IMG/VR virus record: IMGVR_UViG_3300025132_000062
Coordinates: 1-48,315 of that record
Source: a virus
DNA: 48,315 nt
Reading direction: 5' to 3' (one strand)
In this document: positions 15,201-24,115 of the stretch, piece after piece
Position numbering within the stretch: the stretch's first letter is position 1
Layout: each line of letters opens with the position of its first letter
Made by a program: the position numbers and the translations under genes
Notes under the pieces: model-generated
Told to the model about the DNA's origin: nothing
What the model saw: only the letters and a program-made list of their open reading frames with translations
Database searches by the model: none

Positions 15201-15707
15201 TTTTTGATATTTAGCTAGAGTTTTAAGTAATCTTCCTTGAGGGGCCAATGCTGCGATAGCGCCAAATATAGGTCCAGCAGCACCAGAAAAATCTGCAATA
15301 TCACGAATACCAAAACTGTTCTCGTCTATCATTACATTCTTCTCTACAGTTTCACCATTTTCTAAGGTAATGAAACTTGGTTTGATGCCTAGTGATCTTT
15401 GTCCATCTGGTGTCAAAGCCATTTGACCACGACTGTTATATAAAAAACCACTATCTCCTACATAATTTGTAGCAACTTTTTCTCTTTCTTCAAAGGTTTC
15501 TGCTCGTCCTAACCTTTGTCTGAAGAAGGCATCTTGAACACCAGTTTCATAATCGAATAAAACATCATCTAGATAAGATTGTCCAGCTTGTTTAACTAAT
15601 TGTGTATTTATATCTCTACGGACTTTTTCTCTAGCTGTAGACTCATCTGGTGCATCTACTAGGACACTTTCACCAGAATCTCCAACGGTAACTCTGTATC
15701 TAGGCAT
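12258..15707 (-). CDS. Large virion-associated protein (1149 aa)
   Basis: Last gene of the leftward virion operon. The N terminus (MPRYRVTVGDSGESVLVDAP) looks like a small beta domain with a DESTAREKV helix. A Gly/Ala-rich hydrophobic region lies at ~140-235. The rest is long, charged and helical. The size, helical content and place among tail genes fit an internal or ejection protein of a podovirus, or a tape-measure-like protein; I recognise no enzyme motif. Start overlaps the preceding stop (TAATG). Confidence 0.6.
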   Translation of the reverse strand: MPRYRVTVGDSGESVLVDAPDESTAREKVRRDINTQLVKQAGQSYLDDVLFDYETGVQDAFFRQRLGRAETFEEREKVATNYVGDSGFLYNSRGQMALTPDGQRSLGIKPSFITLENGETVEKNVMIDENSFGIRDIADFSGAAGPIFGAIAALAPQGRLLKTLAKYQKVFGPRFQRTIAAGIGTAGGKAGEEVVDALAGFQEQDAKDIAELLGFEFALGATGQGVGEILGTGYQIMLGKKAPFDDLHLQRSMIQQYNPIDVMKLNRVLGREATDAELKRATTQPIQGVTVRKFQEGLLPSQKAFNRPLPARAQAMTEEILGNARNLPNVKFALRGMASLYEDLGLVNMQQVKLEEFLKRFRELGVSARERGAVARKIAEMKTELSSQEGKVINKLEKLVDDTMDAMVDEGIQYGPGGNLEGGALIRGALQEARDGVTNAMQRKYTNVDDIFFQLEDPITAIKLGELADVFFQKTKGMLSRYGAKEPQLAVRPELGEVAKLKTAPIAYLEQINNRLRRRALNITQATPDEVQAFADAGTPLKTIRDYFGDEGPAFDNAYSNFVKLTPTNQRLGLGPDNFADMKILPFSLENLRRELSTIAEEVKSFTQTNTMTKIMHNMKTDYQDIFKTFADPRLAAVKGLSKGFKQRTDAVSRLQAVRELFEIDSARVKKGVEELQEANEFAANVLKPFDKQRIVKAQNEAAFGAYDPENIYKNLILDGDSADLRAFFNALDNYDNYGTTVIGRTNKSNEVKKYITQRILNDAYREATSFGTDVMRFDVFANEISKFYRKFPNKASIVFGQNSDNFIRTIEQLNKLGPKVKADEVEKLILQFNKPREGQEIVGLGATQPGQQFLRGLSDLAEASAEKQKFEANLILNKLPEATNEELIGKIFTPQGSSNIKVIRQALGEGSDDFKALQANAMTRLLQKAIDFDGPTKSADITKILNASKFKTTLDSYGDETLEAMFGKEIQQGLRDYSRALDVMTKGERGTGGTSGTLIAAAIAINAYNPALWPTIVGAEVLRRVFMSPRFLKAMAKTDKSSVVEVLEYFDRAFRLSAVRGIASLTGDINDYVEKELQKQLEGTDLDERLIDEAGAVLPDIQRQGKELIRDVPTASIELPEISPIRGSELAKDPQIRSDFLVGSSPLV

Positions 15708-17635
15708 TATTCGTCCTCTTCGTCATCTGCGACTTGTGTGACTGTTCCTGGTGTTGCTAATGATATTGTTGTGGTATCTTGATCTCTGTCCCCGCCATCC
15801 TCTGGGTCATAATTCAAATTTGCAACATAATCTTTGGCAGATTGTTCGTCATTAAGAATAACTAATTGTTGAACAATATCTGAGTTTAGTCTTTGTACCG
15901 TACTTGGTTGTCTAACATTAGCAAAATATTTTAGATTTGCTACTGTACTTCCACCAGTAGCACTTAAATCTTCTGTCAATCTGCTTCTTATATTTTTAAG
16001 TTGTGCTAGAAGAGCAGCTTGTGATGTAAATGCATTAAGATCCCCAAATATTTGTGCGACTATTTCTCTATCCAAGTTTGATATAGTTCTACCAGACTCT
16101 CCTAACAAACTTTTTACTTCCTCATTTCTAAGTGCCGTAATAATTAAGTCCACTCTAGTTCGTGCAGGTAGATCCTCAAATTTTACTGCACCACCACCAA
16201 AAGCGGCTTTACCTTGTTCTATAACCTTTAAAATAACACCATCAAGACCAAAAGCCTCTTTTCCCTTAGGACTCTTTAATAAGTTTATTGAGTAATTCAA
16301 TCTGGCTAAGTTTCTTTCACTAGATTTGAAATTCTTAATATTACTGTTCAAAGACTCTTCCATCTCACTTACTGATTCAGCTAATTTATAATCCAAAGGT
16401 TCTGTTTGAATGCCTTTAGCAGCTCTTATAGCTGCATTAACACCAGCTTGTCCAACACTACCAGTTTTGCCAGCTTCTTCAGCAAAAAGTTTAAGAAAAT
16501 TTAAAAATTGTGGACTACTTAAAAAAGCAGATCTTGATGGTCTAGGTATTTTTACTTCACTTTTAGTTTTGTCGTCTTTTTCTCTAATATTATAGCTCAT
16601 ACCTCTATATTCAAAAGATGTGGCTGAATCACCCAAAACTCTTTTTGCTTCCTCTCTTGCTTCTTCGACACTATTGAAAGCATCAAAAGGTCCACCTAGT
16701 TTAGTATCTAAATCACCAACATTAATACCTTGTGCTTTTAACTCTTTAATCTTTGCTCTAGCCAAATCTTTTTGTTTTTGTGAGGCATTTGGATCATTTA
16801 TTATATTTTCTAATGCTAAGACTTGGTTATCTGGCGTAACATCTTCTAAAAATTCTTTAGTTTCTATATCAGAAATAGCCGAACCAATTGCACCAGGAGC
16901 AGTAAGACCAACTGTGAGACCAAGCGTTGTTGCTTGTGCTGGTTGTATTGCAAGTGGTATTTTACTTTTAATTCTGCTACCTATACCTTTGAAAAAAGGT
17001 TGTTGTGTCGCGGTTGGTGTTTTGCCTAATATTTCAGCAAATTTATTTTCTGGAATAAATTGTGTTTTAGCATCAAAGTTTTTGTTATTTACAATAGCTT
17101 GGCCTTGTGGACTATTTACATCATATGTTTTAGGAGCATCTTTTTTAGGTTTACCTAATGGAGTTTTGAATGCTTTTCCTACACTACCTTTTGAAATAAC
17201 TACACCAGTTTGTGCTACAACTGGAGAGATAAAACGCCCCGCACCACTTACTAAAGCCCCTACACCTTTAGCTAACAACTCAGCCCTTTTACCGATAAAT
17301 GGAATACTACCTGCAACAGCACCTAATCCAGCAATACCAGTACCAAATTTTGTTACAGCTTCTCCAAGCTGTTGTCTTCCTTGTACTCGGGCAGCTTCGG
17401 CAGGATCTCCAGTAGGTGATAATGTTAAATCTATAGGTTTTTTACTTACTTCATTACCTGATGAGTCCCTTTGTACTACAAAAAATTGCTCTTTACCATC
17501 TACACCAACTTGTCTTTCTATATTTTCATCTAAAACTATTGGATTTCTAAATCCTCTACTTATTTCTCTTGTTTGTACAATGTTGGAATCGGCTAGACCA
17601 CCTTCTTGAAACATTCTTCTTTTAAAGACATTCAC
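15707..17635 (-). CDS. Virion-associated protein (642 aa)
   Basis: The N terminus is FKRRMFQEGGLADS, carrying the EGG motif seen across this phage's virion proteins. A Gly/Ala-rich stretch at ~95-135 could be membrane-active, and a second short hydrophobic region lies near 240-260. The remainder is helical, Asp/Glu-rich at the end. Probably part of the internal or injection machinery with its neighbours (12258 and 17641 genes); no family recognised. Confidence 0.6.
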   Translation of the reverse strand: MNVFKRRMFQEGGLADSNIVQTREISRGFRNPIVLDENIERQVGVDGKEQFFVVQRDSSGNEVSKKPIDLTLSPTGDPAEAARVQGRQQLGEAVTKFGTGIAGLGAVAGSIPFIGKRAELLAKGVGALVSGAGRFISPVVAQTGVVISKGSVGKAFKTPLGKPKKDAPKTYDVNSPQGQAIVNNKNFDAKTQFIPENKFAEILGKTPTATQQPFFKGIGSRIKSKIPLAIQPAQATTLGLTVGLTAPGAIGSAISDIETKEFLEDVTPDNQVLALENIINDPNASQKQKDLARAKIKELKAQGINVGDLDTKLGGPFDAFNSVEEAREEAKRVLGDSATSFEYRGMSYNIREKDDKTKSEVKIPRPSRSAFLSSPQFLNFLKLFAEEAGKTGSVGQAGVNAAIRAAKGIQTEPLDYKLAESVSEMEESLNSNIKNFKSSERNLARLNYSINLLKSPKGKEAFGLDGVILKVIEQGKAAFGGGAVKFEDLPARTRVDLIITALRNEEVKSLLGESGRTISNLDREIVAQIFGDLNAFTSQAALLAQLKNIRSRLTEDLSATGGSTVANLKYFANVRQPSTVQRLNSDIVQQLVILNDEQSAKDYVANLNYDPEDGGDRDQDTTTISLATPGTVTQVADDEEDE

Positions 17636-17640
17636 TATTA

Positions 17641-19026
17641 TTACCCCTGCGGTTGTTGTTGTTGATAAGGATTTTTAAATGATGTATAAGCTCCAAGACC
17701 AGCTGCTAATCCACCAGCTACTGGATCTCTTGGTAATCTATATTGTGTGTCAACTCTTTGGAAACCACCAGTAAACTTAGGCAGTAACTGACCAGCTGCA
17801 CCTAATACTTTTAACGGTCTATCTAACGCGTCTTGTTGTTGTTTGAATTGTGCTGATAGTCTATCTTGTGCTATTTGTCTTTGTTGGCCACCTAAATTCA
17901 TAAGTTCAGACCTTTCTAATCTACCTAGAGTTTGTTGTTCACGCCCAAGTGCCCCAAAGTCTTTACCTAGACCTACAAGTGATCTTGTAATATCTCTACT
18001 TAAATCTGTTTTTTGACCACCTAATCCAAGCAAATCACTTGCTAATATTCTTCGAGCACCAGATACATCTCTACCAAGACCAGCTTCAAATGATGCTGCT
18101 CTTTCTAAACCGCCTCTTTGAAATTGTGACTCTGCTTGTGCTTGTCTCATAGCGTCAGAAAAGCCTCCAGACCTTATGCCAGCTAGTGCTTCACCTAACC
18201 CTCTTCCAAGAGCTCTCTGTCTGTCGGCAGCTGTTAGTCTAGCTCTAGATCCAAAGGCTGATTCACCACCAGTTTTTATATCTGCGGCTCTTTGTTCTAT
18301 ATCTCTCATTTCACCTGCTCGTAATACATCATCTATTGTTCTTTGTACTACTTGGTCTTCAAAAGGGTTAAAAAATCCTTGTGCTGATCTTGGGTCAAAA
18401 CCAGTCAGACTAGCTCTTTGAAAATCTCTAGCTGAAGGTCCCATTTTCCCAAAAGAAGATAAAAGCCCACCTATCCCAGAGCCAAGTTGTGTTTCTGCTT
18501 GTTGAAAGTACGGATCCATAGTGGTTCCTGCTTGTTGTTCTCTTGTTATAGCGTCTTGTATAGATTTTTGTGTGACATCTAAAAACGGTTGGAATCCACC
18601 AATACCACTAACTGCACTTTGCAAAGCCCTTTGTTCTGCGTCTGAAAAATCTGCAAATTGTTGTACTGGAACATCTTGACCTAAACTTTGTTGTGTAGCT
18701 TTTTGTACTTGTGATAAGAAACCAGGAGTATCTTCAGAACCAAAATATAACTGTCTTAGTAAAGGATCAGCCATATAGTCTATTGCGTCTTGTTGTGCTA
18801 TAACTGGCTCTATTTTAGCTTGGTCAATAACTTCTGTACCTAATTGTGGAAAGCCACTCATATCAGTACCTGGTGGTTGAAAAGAATATGGTACCCCTGC
18901 GGCTTGTGCAGCAGCGGGACTAGGATAAGCCTTGCCGTCAGGTCCATATACTATAACTTGGGTGCTAACACCACCACCTTGAGGTGTATAATCGTTCATG
19001 TCTACGTTACCTCCTGGTTGTGCCAT
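17641..19026 (-). CDS. Virion structural protein (461 aa)
   Basis: Gln/Gly-rich with long helices: many QQ, ERQQ and LGRDxxGAR-type segments at residues ~190-400. N terminus is Pro/Gly-rich with YGPDGKAYPSPAAAQAAG. No catalytic motif. It overlaps its upstream neighbour by 1 nt (TAATG). Probably an internal or tail protein in the ejection cluster, judged by context and composition. Confidence 0.6.
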   Translation of the reverse strand: MAQPGGNVDMNDYTPQGGGVSTQVIVYGPDGKAYPSPAAAQAAGVPYSFQPPGTDMSGFPQLGTEVIDQAKIEPVIAQQDAIDYMADPLLRQLYFGSEDTPGFLSQVQKATQQSLGQDVPVQQFADFSDAEQRALQSAVSGIGGFQPFLDVTQKSIQDAITREQQAGTTMDPYFQQAETQLGSGIGGLLSSFGKMGPSARDFQRASLTGFDPRSAQGFFNPFEDQVVQRTIDDVLRAGEMRDIEQRAADIKTGGESAFGSRARLTAADRQRALGRGLGEALAGIRSGGFSDAMRQAQAESQFQRGGLERAASFEAGLGRDVSGARRILASDLLGLGGQKTDLSRDITRSLVGLGKDFGALGREQQTLGRLERSELMNLGGQQRQIAQDRLSAQFKQQQDALDRPLKVLGAAGQLLPKFTGGFQRVDTQYRLPRDPVAGGLAAGLGAYTSFKNPYQQQQPQG

Positions 19027-20426
19027 TATGCTACTCCTTCAAAAAATTTCATTAACTTCATCATATTTTTTGCACCTCTTTGTCTATCTGGGTCTAACTC
19101 TGGTGCTATTTCCATAATACCACCCTTTTTCTTTTTAATCTTTACGCCACCTGCACCTAAATTAGCTTTTGCTGTCATAACAAATTCACCATCAGATAGC
19201 ATAGCTGGTATATCGTCTGAGGTACCAGTACCAGGTCCAATAGACTCACCACCCTCTCTCATGTCTAACACTTCACCACCCTCGGCATAATCTGATTCAC
19301 CAACTACAGAACCACCTTTTGCAAATGATGCTAAACCACCTTTAGCAAAATCTACATTAAATCCAGCTGAATATGGAGCTTGTACTCTCATATCTGGTCT
19401 AATTGTTGTTCTAATATCTCTTAACCCACCAGCTTCTCTTTCTAACTGTCTTTGTACGGCTTTACCATAAGCAGTAGACAAGGCTAATAATCTAGGATCA
19501 AGACCACCTTTAGATGGATCTAATGCGTCTTTTGCAGAACCAAAGATACCACCTCCACCAGGGTCAAAGCCTAGCAAATCGTCTAAAATTCTACTTTGGA
19601 AAAAAGATCTTTTATCAATACCTTTTTTTGGGTCATATACACTTGGATCTAAACCAAAAAAACTACCTATACCCGAGAGCGCCCTTTGGAAAATATTTTT
19701 TTTGGCCTCTTCCTCTGCTACTTTTGTTGCAGCGCCTTCTGCTGTTTCTTCTAGACCACTTTTTAACGAGTCCATAAGCTGATTTGATCTAGTAGTTTCA
19801 GTTCCAGTAACGCCTGCGCCAGTATCTGTACCAGTAACTTCTGTACCAGTTTCACCACCAGTACCTGCAGCTTCTGTCTCTCCACCACCAAATTTATTTG
19901 TGAAAAAGTCTCTAGCTCTACCCCCAAACTTTGTGCCAGTACCAGAGGCATCTGCCGTTAATTGACCATCTTTAAACCCTATATTTGTAAATGCATATGA
20001 CTGACCTAAGTTTCTAACTAATGCCATAAAATCTTGGTCGCCTTTTGCTACATTAACGGCCACACGACCAGTATCATATATTTGTGCGGGTAACTGCCAA
20101 GGTCCAGGAACAAACTTAGCGACTTTAGCAACTTTGTTAACAATAGGTTTAACTTTTTTATTCCAGAATTTACCTATTTTTTTACCTAATTTTTTAAGAA
20201 AAAATTCTGGTAATCCAGTTTCTGGATTTATTGATACCATATCGGAACCAATCATTAATTCTGTTAGTTCTGTATCATCTTTTTTTAATATGTTTTCTAT
20301 AGATTTTTTGATTGTTGGATTCTCTTCTAGAAAGTTAGGTGGTAGTACGACTTCACCTACAGTTAAGTGAGCTAACTCTGTATCTCCAAATCTGCCTTTA
20401 TTTTTTAAACTTTCTATACCTTGCAT
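19026..20426 (-). CDS. Virion protein with SDDIPAMLSDGEFVM C-terminal domain (466 aa)
   Basis: The C-terminal third has repeated Lys/Glu-Gly-Gly motifs (FAKGGLAS, FAKGGSVV, YAEGGEVL) then TSDDIPAMLSDGEFVMTAKA, a short block I recall in many marine phage virion proteins. The middle is Thr/Gly-rich (TGTETGTEV-like), and residues ~170-250 look disordered. A basic segment at ~75-100 (KKLGKKIGKFWNKK) could contact DNA or membrane. Exact role unknown. Confidence 0.65.
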   Translation of the reverse strand: MQGIESLKNKGRFGDTELAHLTVGEVVLPPNFLEENPTIKKSIENILKKDDTELTELMIGSDMVSINPETGLPEFFLKKLGKKIGKFWNKKVKPIVNKVAKVAKFVPGPWQLPAQIYDTGRVAVNVAKGDQDFMALVRNLGQSYAFTNIGFKDGQLTADASGTGTKFGGRARDFFTNKFGGGETEAAGTGGETGTEVTGTDTGAGVTGTETTRSNQLMDSLKSGLEETAEGAATKVAEEEAKKNIFQRALSGIGSFFGLDPSVYDPKKGIDKRSFFQSRILDDLLGFDPGGGGIFGSAKDALDPSKGGLDPRLLALSTAYGKAVQRQLEREAGGLRDIRTTIRPDMRVQAPYSAGFNVDFAKGGLASFAKGGSVVGESDYAEGGEVLDMREGGESIGPGTGTSDDIPAMLSDGEFVMTAKANLGAGGVKIKKKKGGIMEIAPELDPDRQRGAKNMMKLMKFFEGVA

Positions 20427-20427
20427 A

Positions 20428-20739
20428 TTATGTAATTGTAACCGTTACACTTCCAAGCGAACTTGTCGCACTCAAACCACCTACATACGTTCTATGTGAT
20501 GTTAGATCAATAAATTCTGTCCCGTCAAAAACTTGCAATACTTCTGTAGTCGTATTGAATATGAGCGTGCCTCGTTGAAAGTTCAACTTATCACGTTGTG
20601 TTGTAGTTAATTGTATCGTATTTAGTGGGTCAAAACTACCTAAATTAATTTCTAATATACGGACTAATCTGTTAAAAGTTTCGGTATCTACTGTACTACC
20701 AGAAGAAATTGGTAATCTTGTAGGTAAAAGTTTTGCCAT
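20428..20739 (-). CDS. Small structural protein ending in SATSSLGSV motif (103 aa)
   Basis: The central region (TLIFNTTTEVLQVFDGTEFIDL) resembles the head-binding or trimeric segments of tail-fibre-like proteins. The last 18 residues (GGLSATSSLGSVTVTIT) share a motif with the 26136 and 28934 genes. It sits 1 nt from the gp10-like gene. Probably a minor tail component. Confidence 0.6.
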   Translation of the reverse strand: MAKLLPTRLPISSGSTVDTETFNRLVRILEINLGSFDPLNTIQLTTTQRDKLNFQRGTLIFNTTTEVLQVFDGTEFIDLTSHRTYVGGLSATSSLGSVTVTIT

Positions 20740-22602
20740 TTATCTTCTGCCGTCTGTTCTAAGGTCTAATCTAGTTGCACCTAATCTCCATCCTATATCT
20801 AAATTTCCTACATTTCCATCATTAGATGCTACCCTTAAAACAGCTTGTCTACCTCTTCCTCTAATAAAATTCTGTTGTGTAGTAGGGGTTACATTAGAGG
20901 TAGCTACTGTTGATAATGAGTCTCCTGGAAAATTTCTTACTTTGGTTACTAAGTTAAGATTACCAGTATTTGTTAAGAATTTAATATCTGGTATCAATTT
21001 TTTTAAAAATGTAAAACTATCACCATCACCTAAATCGAAGTCTGAAGATTCAATAAAGACATTTGTCATTTCACTGCCATCATCATTAAAACCAAATTCA
21101 TGTTCAAACAAACTATTACTACCTACTGCTTGAGGAAATGGCTCTACACCAGAGTCTAACCAAACGGTTCTTACTAATTCTCCATAATACCAAACTTGTT
21201 CTTCGTAGTTATAAATCACATATCTATCTATTTCTTGTGAGTTTTCAGATGGATAAAACCAACCTATTTCGTTTTCTTTATTGTTTGTAAAAGCAGATAC
21301 TTTATATGCTTGACTACTATTAAAATTAGAAAATACAAAATTTAACACACTACAAGGCAGTTTTTGTACTGTACCGTTGTATACATAAAAATTATCATAA
21401 GACATGAAAAACACACCTTGAGGAGCAGTAACAGCTGCATTAGGTCCTACTAAGCCAGTAGCCTCATTTATTAGGTTTACTGAAAAGGTAAAAGGAGGTC
21501 CAGTAAATTGCATACTATAAACAGAGGTGTCTGTAAAAATAACTATTTCTTGTCGTGATTTGACTGCACCTACAATGGTAGACCCAGACGAAAGTCTTAA
21601 CGATCCAGCAGTATTTGTAATTTTTGGTTCAAATTCTAATTCGTTTTCTTGGTCGGAAAAAGCTATAAACATAGGATCTATCGACCCAGTTCTTGCAGTA
21701 CCAGCAGCATTAAGTTGGTCAGCACCCAAAACTACAAGATGTCTGTCTATTTCAGATGTTATTACTTGTAATCCCTTGGTTGGGACTAGATTAGCGTTTG
21801 TTATACCAGAAAGTTCTACTGCTCTAGTGCTTAATCCTCCACTTTCTATCCATCTAAATATACCACCAGCTCTAGCATTAATAATTAAATTTTCACCAAA
21901 ATTGTCATGTGACCATAATCTAAGTTGGTTTGTCTCTGATAAAGCTGCTGTCGTACCCCAAGTCCCATCACCCCATGCATTTGCACCCCAACCAGTAGAT
22001 GAAACATAAAAATCTAAACCTACATTTATTTGATAGGCACCTACCACACTAGAACCACCATTACCACTATCAGAAGCATTAGCAGTTACTGTTGAGCCAG
22101 ATGTATCTTTAGCTGTAATTTTGTATGAATTTGCATTTACTATGCTATCTATTTGATACTCTTGATTTAAAACGGCAGCAACTACATTACCACCTAAAGA
22201 GGAAGCTCCACTAAAAGTTACAAAATCGTTTTTTACTGCACCATGTGCGGTATCTGATACTGTTATCTCAGAAGAACCATTTGATGCACTAAATGTCACA
22301 TCACCAGCAGAAGTTGTTGATCTTATCGGTGTAACATCATTTAAAGATGTGCCTTCTTTTATTAAATATTTTTGATGTGTTCCTATACCCAAATATTTAG
22401 TGCCGTCTAATGCTATCCAATTATGCAAAGCTCTAGCAGTACCAGTTATCGTTGAGCTTGTAGTTTTTCTCCAACCACCAAATTTTTCTGGTCTACCAGA
22501 CCTAAATCTAATTAAATTACAATCAAACCAACCTCCCTCGTTATCGTAGGCAGTACCCTCTCTATTGATTCCTGGTCTAAATTGTAGTTTTTGTAACGGC
22601 AT
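20740..22602 (-). CDS. P22 gp10-like DNA-stabilisation / tail hub protein
   Basis: 620 aa, almost all beta. It opens MPLQKLQFRPGINREGT then GGWFDCNLIRFRSGRPEKFGGW, a signature I associate with gp10-like proteins of podoviruses. Repeats around residues 240-460 (LVVLGAD, IFTDTSVYSM, FFMSYDNFYVY) suggest a beta-propeller. It would cap the portal and gp4-like ring and join the tail. Overlaps the upstream gene by 26 nt. Tail tubular protein B (T7 gp12-like) is an alternative name for the same position. Confidence 0.65.
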   Translation of the reverse strand: MPLQKLQFRPGINREGTAYDNEGGWFDCNLIRFRSGRPEKFGGWRKTTSSTITGTARALHNWIALDGTKYLGIGTHQKYLIKEGTSLNDVTPIRSTTSAGDVTFSASNGSSEITVSDTAHGAVKNDFVTFSGASSLGGNVVAAVLNQEYQIDSIVNANSYKITAKDTSGSTVTANASDSGNGGSSVVGAYQINVGLDFYVSSTGWGANAWGDGTWGTTAALSETNQLRLWSHDNFGENLIINARAGGIFRWIESGGLSTRAVELSGITNANLVPTKGLQVITSEIDRHLVVLGADQLNAAGTARTGSIDPMFIAFSDQENELEFEPKITNTAGSLRLSSGSTIVGAVKSRQEIVIFTDTSVYSMQFTGPPFTFSVNLINEATGLVGPNAAVTAPQGVFFMSYDNFYVYNGTVQKLPCSVLNFVFSNFNSSQAYKVSAFTNNKENEIGWFYPSENSQEIDRYVIYNYEEQVWYYGELVRTVWLDSGVEPFPQAVGSNSLFEHEFGFNDDGSEMTNVFIESSDFDLGDGDSFTFLKKLIPDIKFLTNTGNLNLVTKVRNFPGDSLSTVATSNVTPTTQQNFIRGRGRQAVLRVASNDGNVGNLDIGWRLGATRLDLRTDGRR

Positions 22603-23014
22603 TTTTTATCTCATCTACTATTGTAATAGATCTTCTCAAACTTTTTAAAGCATCTATATCTTCTAAATATTCTACCTTTTTCTGATATTTATTTCCTATT
22701 TTATAGTTAGCTACAAATTCAACAATATTATCTGGTAAAAAAACGAAAGCAAATATGTCTACTTCTGCTGAACTATAATTTTTTTTTATTTTATTTACTT
22801 TTTTCCTTATATCCCACCTAACATATGTAGAACTATGGTGTTTAAAAGGTGATTCTGTTGTTTTAACTTGTATTTTATAAGATTCAGAGGACGATTGAGC
22901 TAGAAAATCATATCTAGAACTTGGTGATGCTTCAAAGACTTCTTCAAAGTGTCTGATTAAAAAACTAGCAGCAAGGTATTCTCCTGCTCTGCCTATTCTT
23001 TGAGTAAAAGCCAT
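22577..23014 (-). CDS. PD-(D/E)XK endonuclease-like protein
   Basis: 145 aa from the start at 23014, which has GGAG 6 nt upstream; ATG 23026 has none. GRAGEYLAASFLIRH (8-22), YDFLA with D36 (35-39) and YKIQVKTT (46-53, Q49 and K51) form the fold seen in group I-intron-type and DUF4365-like endonucleases. The acidic residue before Lys is replaced by Gln, as in some active families. It sits among tail genes, where an inserted mobile nuclease or a DNA-processing role are both possible. Confidence 0.6.
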   Translation of the reverse strand: MAFTQRIGRAGEYLAASFLIRHFEEVFEASPSSRYDFLAQSSSESYKIQVKTTESPFKHHSSTYVRWDIRKKVNKIKKNYSSAEVDIFAFVFLPDNIVEFVANYKIGNKYQKKVEYLEDIDALKSLRRSITIVDEIKNAVTKTTI

Positions 23015-23065
23015 GCTTTTCTCCATTATAAATATTAGTTATATCAATCATAAACAATATTTATA

Positions 23066-23287
23066 TTAAGATAAGTTGTTTCTTATAATTAAAGTTATAA
23101 TACTTGTAATTAAAATGCCTAACAAACCTATTATTGATTTATTACCAGCATCAATTTTACTTCTTATTTCTTTAACATCAGAATCAATTTCCTCGAACTT
23201 GCTGAATGCAGTTTTCCAACGCTCTGAACATTCTTTTTCATGAACAGCAAGTTCTAAGTGTACGTCTGCAGCCGTTTTTCTACTCAT
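23066..23287 (-). CDS. XhlA/holin-like small membrane protein (73 aa)
   Basis: A charged coiled-coil-like N-terminal half (~8-45, including VKEIRSKIDAG) followed by one C-terminal membrane helix (~50-68, GLLGILITSIITLII) and a short basic tail. This is the layout of hemolysin XhlA and similar lysis-associated phage proteins. First codons overlap the upstream stop (ATGA). A second lysis or spanin-like function is plausible by layout only. Confidence 0.6.
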   Translation of the reverse strand: MSRKTAADVHLELAVHEKECSERWKTAFSKFEEIDSDVKEIRSKIDAGNKSIIGLLGILITSIITLIIRNNLS

Positions 23288-23454
23288 TTTTTTATCTTAA
23301 ATTTTAAGGCTATCAAGTCTAAATAATCGTATAGTTTACTTATTAACTTATCATCTCTTTCACTTGGTGTTAGTGTAGACAGAATAGAAGCTAAACTTAT
23401 TACTATAGATAAACTTATAATTAAGTCACTTAGCCAATTTAACAAATACATCAT
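23284..23454 (-). CDS. Small membrane protein (56 aa)
   Basis: Start at 23454 has GGAGG 9 nt upstream. One hydrophobic helix (~5-30: LSDLIISLSIVISLASIL) and a C-terminal TPSERDDKLISKLYDYLDLIAL segment, a pattern I recall in small phage membrane proteins near lysis genes. It overlaps the next gene by ATGA and the preceding one by 4 nt. Confidence 0.65.
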   Translation of the reverse strand: MMYLLNWLSDLIISLSIVISLASILSTLTPSERDDKLISKLYDYLDLIALKFKIKK

Positions 23455-23588
23455 TTTTTATACCTCCAGACTCTTTTCCAAGCCTCATTTTTGTGTTTAG
23501 TTTTTTTGTTATCTGGTATATATTTGCCTTTTTCGTCTCTTTGACGAACCCATACAAATCCTAACCATTCTAATAATTTATTCCACAT
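23451..23588 (-). CDS. Tiny basic protein (45 aa)
   Basis: MWNKLLEWLGFVWVRQRDEKG at the start combines Trp-rich and basic residues, then a Lys/Arg-rich tail. Linked by 11- and 4-nt overlaps to its neighbours in a block of four small genes (23066-23760) that resembles a lysis or membrane module. No family call. Confidence 0.6.
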   Translation of the reverse strand: MWNKLLEWLGFVWVRQRDEKGKYIPDNKKTKHKNEAWKRVWRYKK

Positions 23589-23760
23589 TTTTTTGTTCTT
23601 CTTCGTTTTGTTCTTCTTCTGGTATAAGAGGTTTTAATCTTAACACTAATTCCTCTCTTATTTTACTAACCTGCGAAATTTCTGATCCATTCCAAGCACC
23701 TTTTTTACAAGAGGCATCAACCAAAGTAAGCAAACTTAACAAAAGTTGTTTCTCATCCAT
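23578..23760 (-). CDS. Small acidic protein (60 aa)
   Basis: Helical, with a Leu-rich N-terminal half (QLLLSLLTLVDASCKKGAW) and a Glu/Gln-rich end. Overlaps the next small gene by 11 nt. No family recognised; part of the small-gene block downstream of the fibre genes. Confidence 0.6.
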   Translation of the reverse strand: MDEKQLLLSLLTLVDASCKKGAWNGSEISQVSKIREELVLRLKPLIPEEEQNEEEQKNVE

Positions 23761-23770
23761 TATTTTCTCC

Positions 23771-24115
23771 TTATGTTCCTAGTTGTTTTTCTACCGAACT
23801 AGGATTTATTTTTTCATTAATGTTAGATTCTATATCACTTTTTATTTGTAATACATTTTCTGAACCCATATTATTTTCTACCCAACCTTCCACTATTGCA
23901 GGTGTTAGTTCTGACCAAGGTATAAAATTTGATAGATCAGATGTATCTAAATAAACTCTGCCTATTGATGTTGCAGAATAATTTTTGCCATCTGGGTCTT
24001 GATGAGAATCATCAATACCTGTTAGCTTATAATGCACTTTATGTACTACATCTGACAATCCATCTTTGTTAGGATAAACTTCACAATCTGATACATTCCA
24101 CTCAAAATTAATCAT
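23771..24115 (-). CDS. Fibre-associated protein, DUF7936-like (114 aa)
   Basis: Opens INFEWNVSDCEVYPNKDGL then VVHKVHYKLTG, a beta-rich beginning shared with small proteins encoded beside tail-fibre genes in marine phages; the DUF number is from memory. The C-terminal helix (VEGWVENNMG) follows. Start overlaps the fibre stop by 1 nt. Likely a fibre cap or assembly factor. Confidence 0.65.
   Translation of the reverse strand: MINFEWNVSDCEVYPNKDGLSDVVHKVHYKLTGIDDSHQDPDGKNYSATSIGRVYLDTSDLSNFIPWSELTPAIVEGWVENNMGSENVLQIKSDIESNINEKINPSSVEKQLGT

Noticed and set aside
16620-17609. Long open frame of 329 codons on the + strand
   Set aside because: It is antisense to the 642-aa virion protein, Pro/Ala/Ser/Leu-rich, and has no ribosome site; shadow of the true minus-strand gene.
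23066-23760. Complete spanin-endolysin lysis cassette
   Set aside because: The four small genes have membrane or basic features, but none carries a lipobox or a peptidoglycan-hydrolase motif, so only an XhlA-like label is given.
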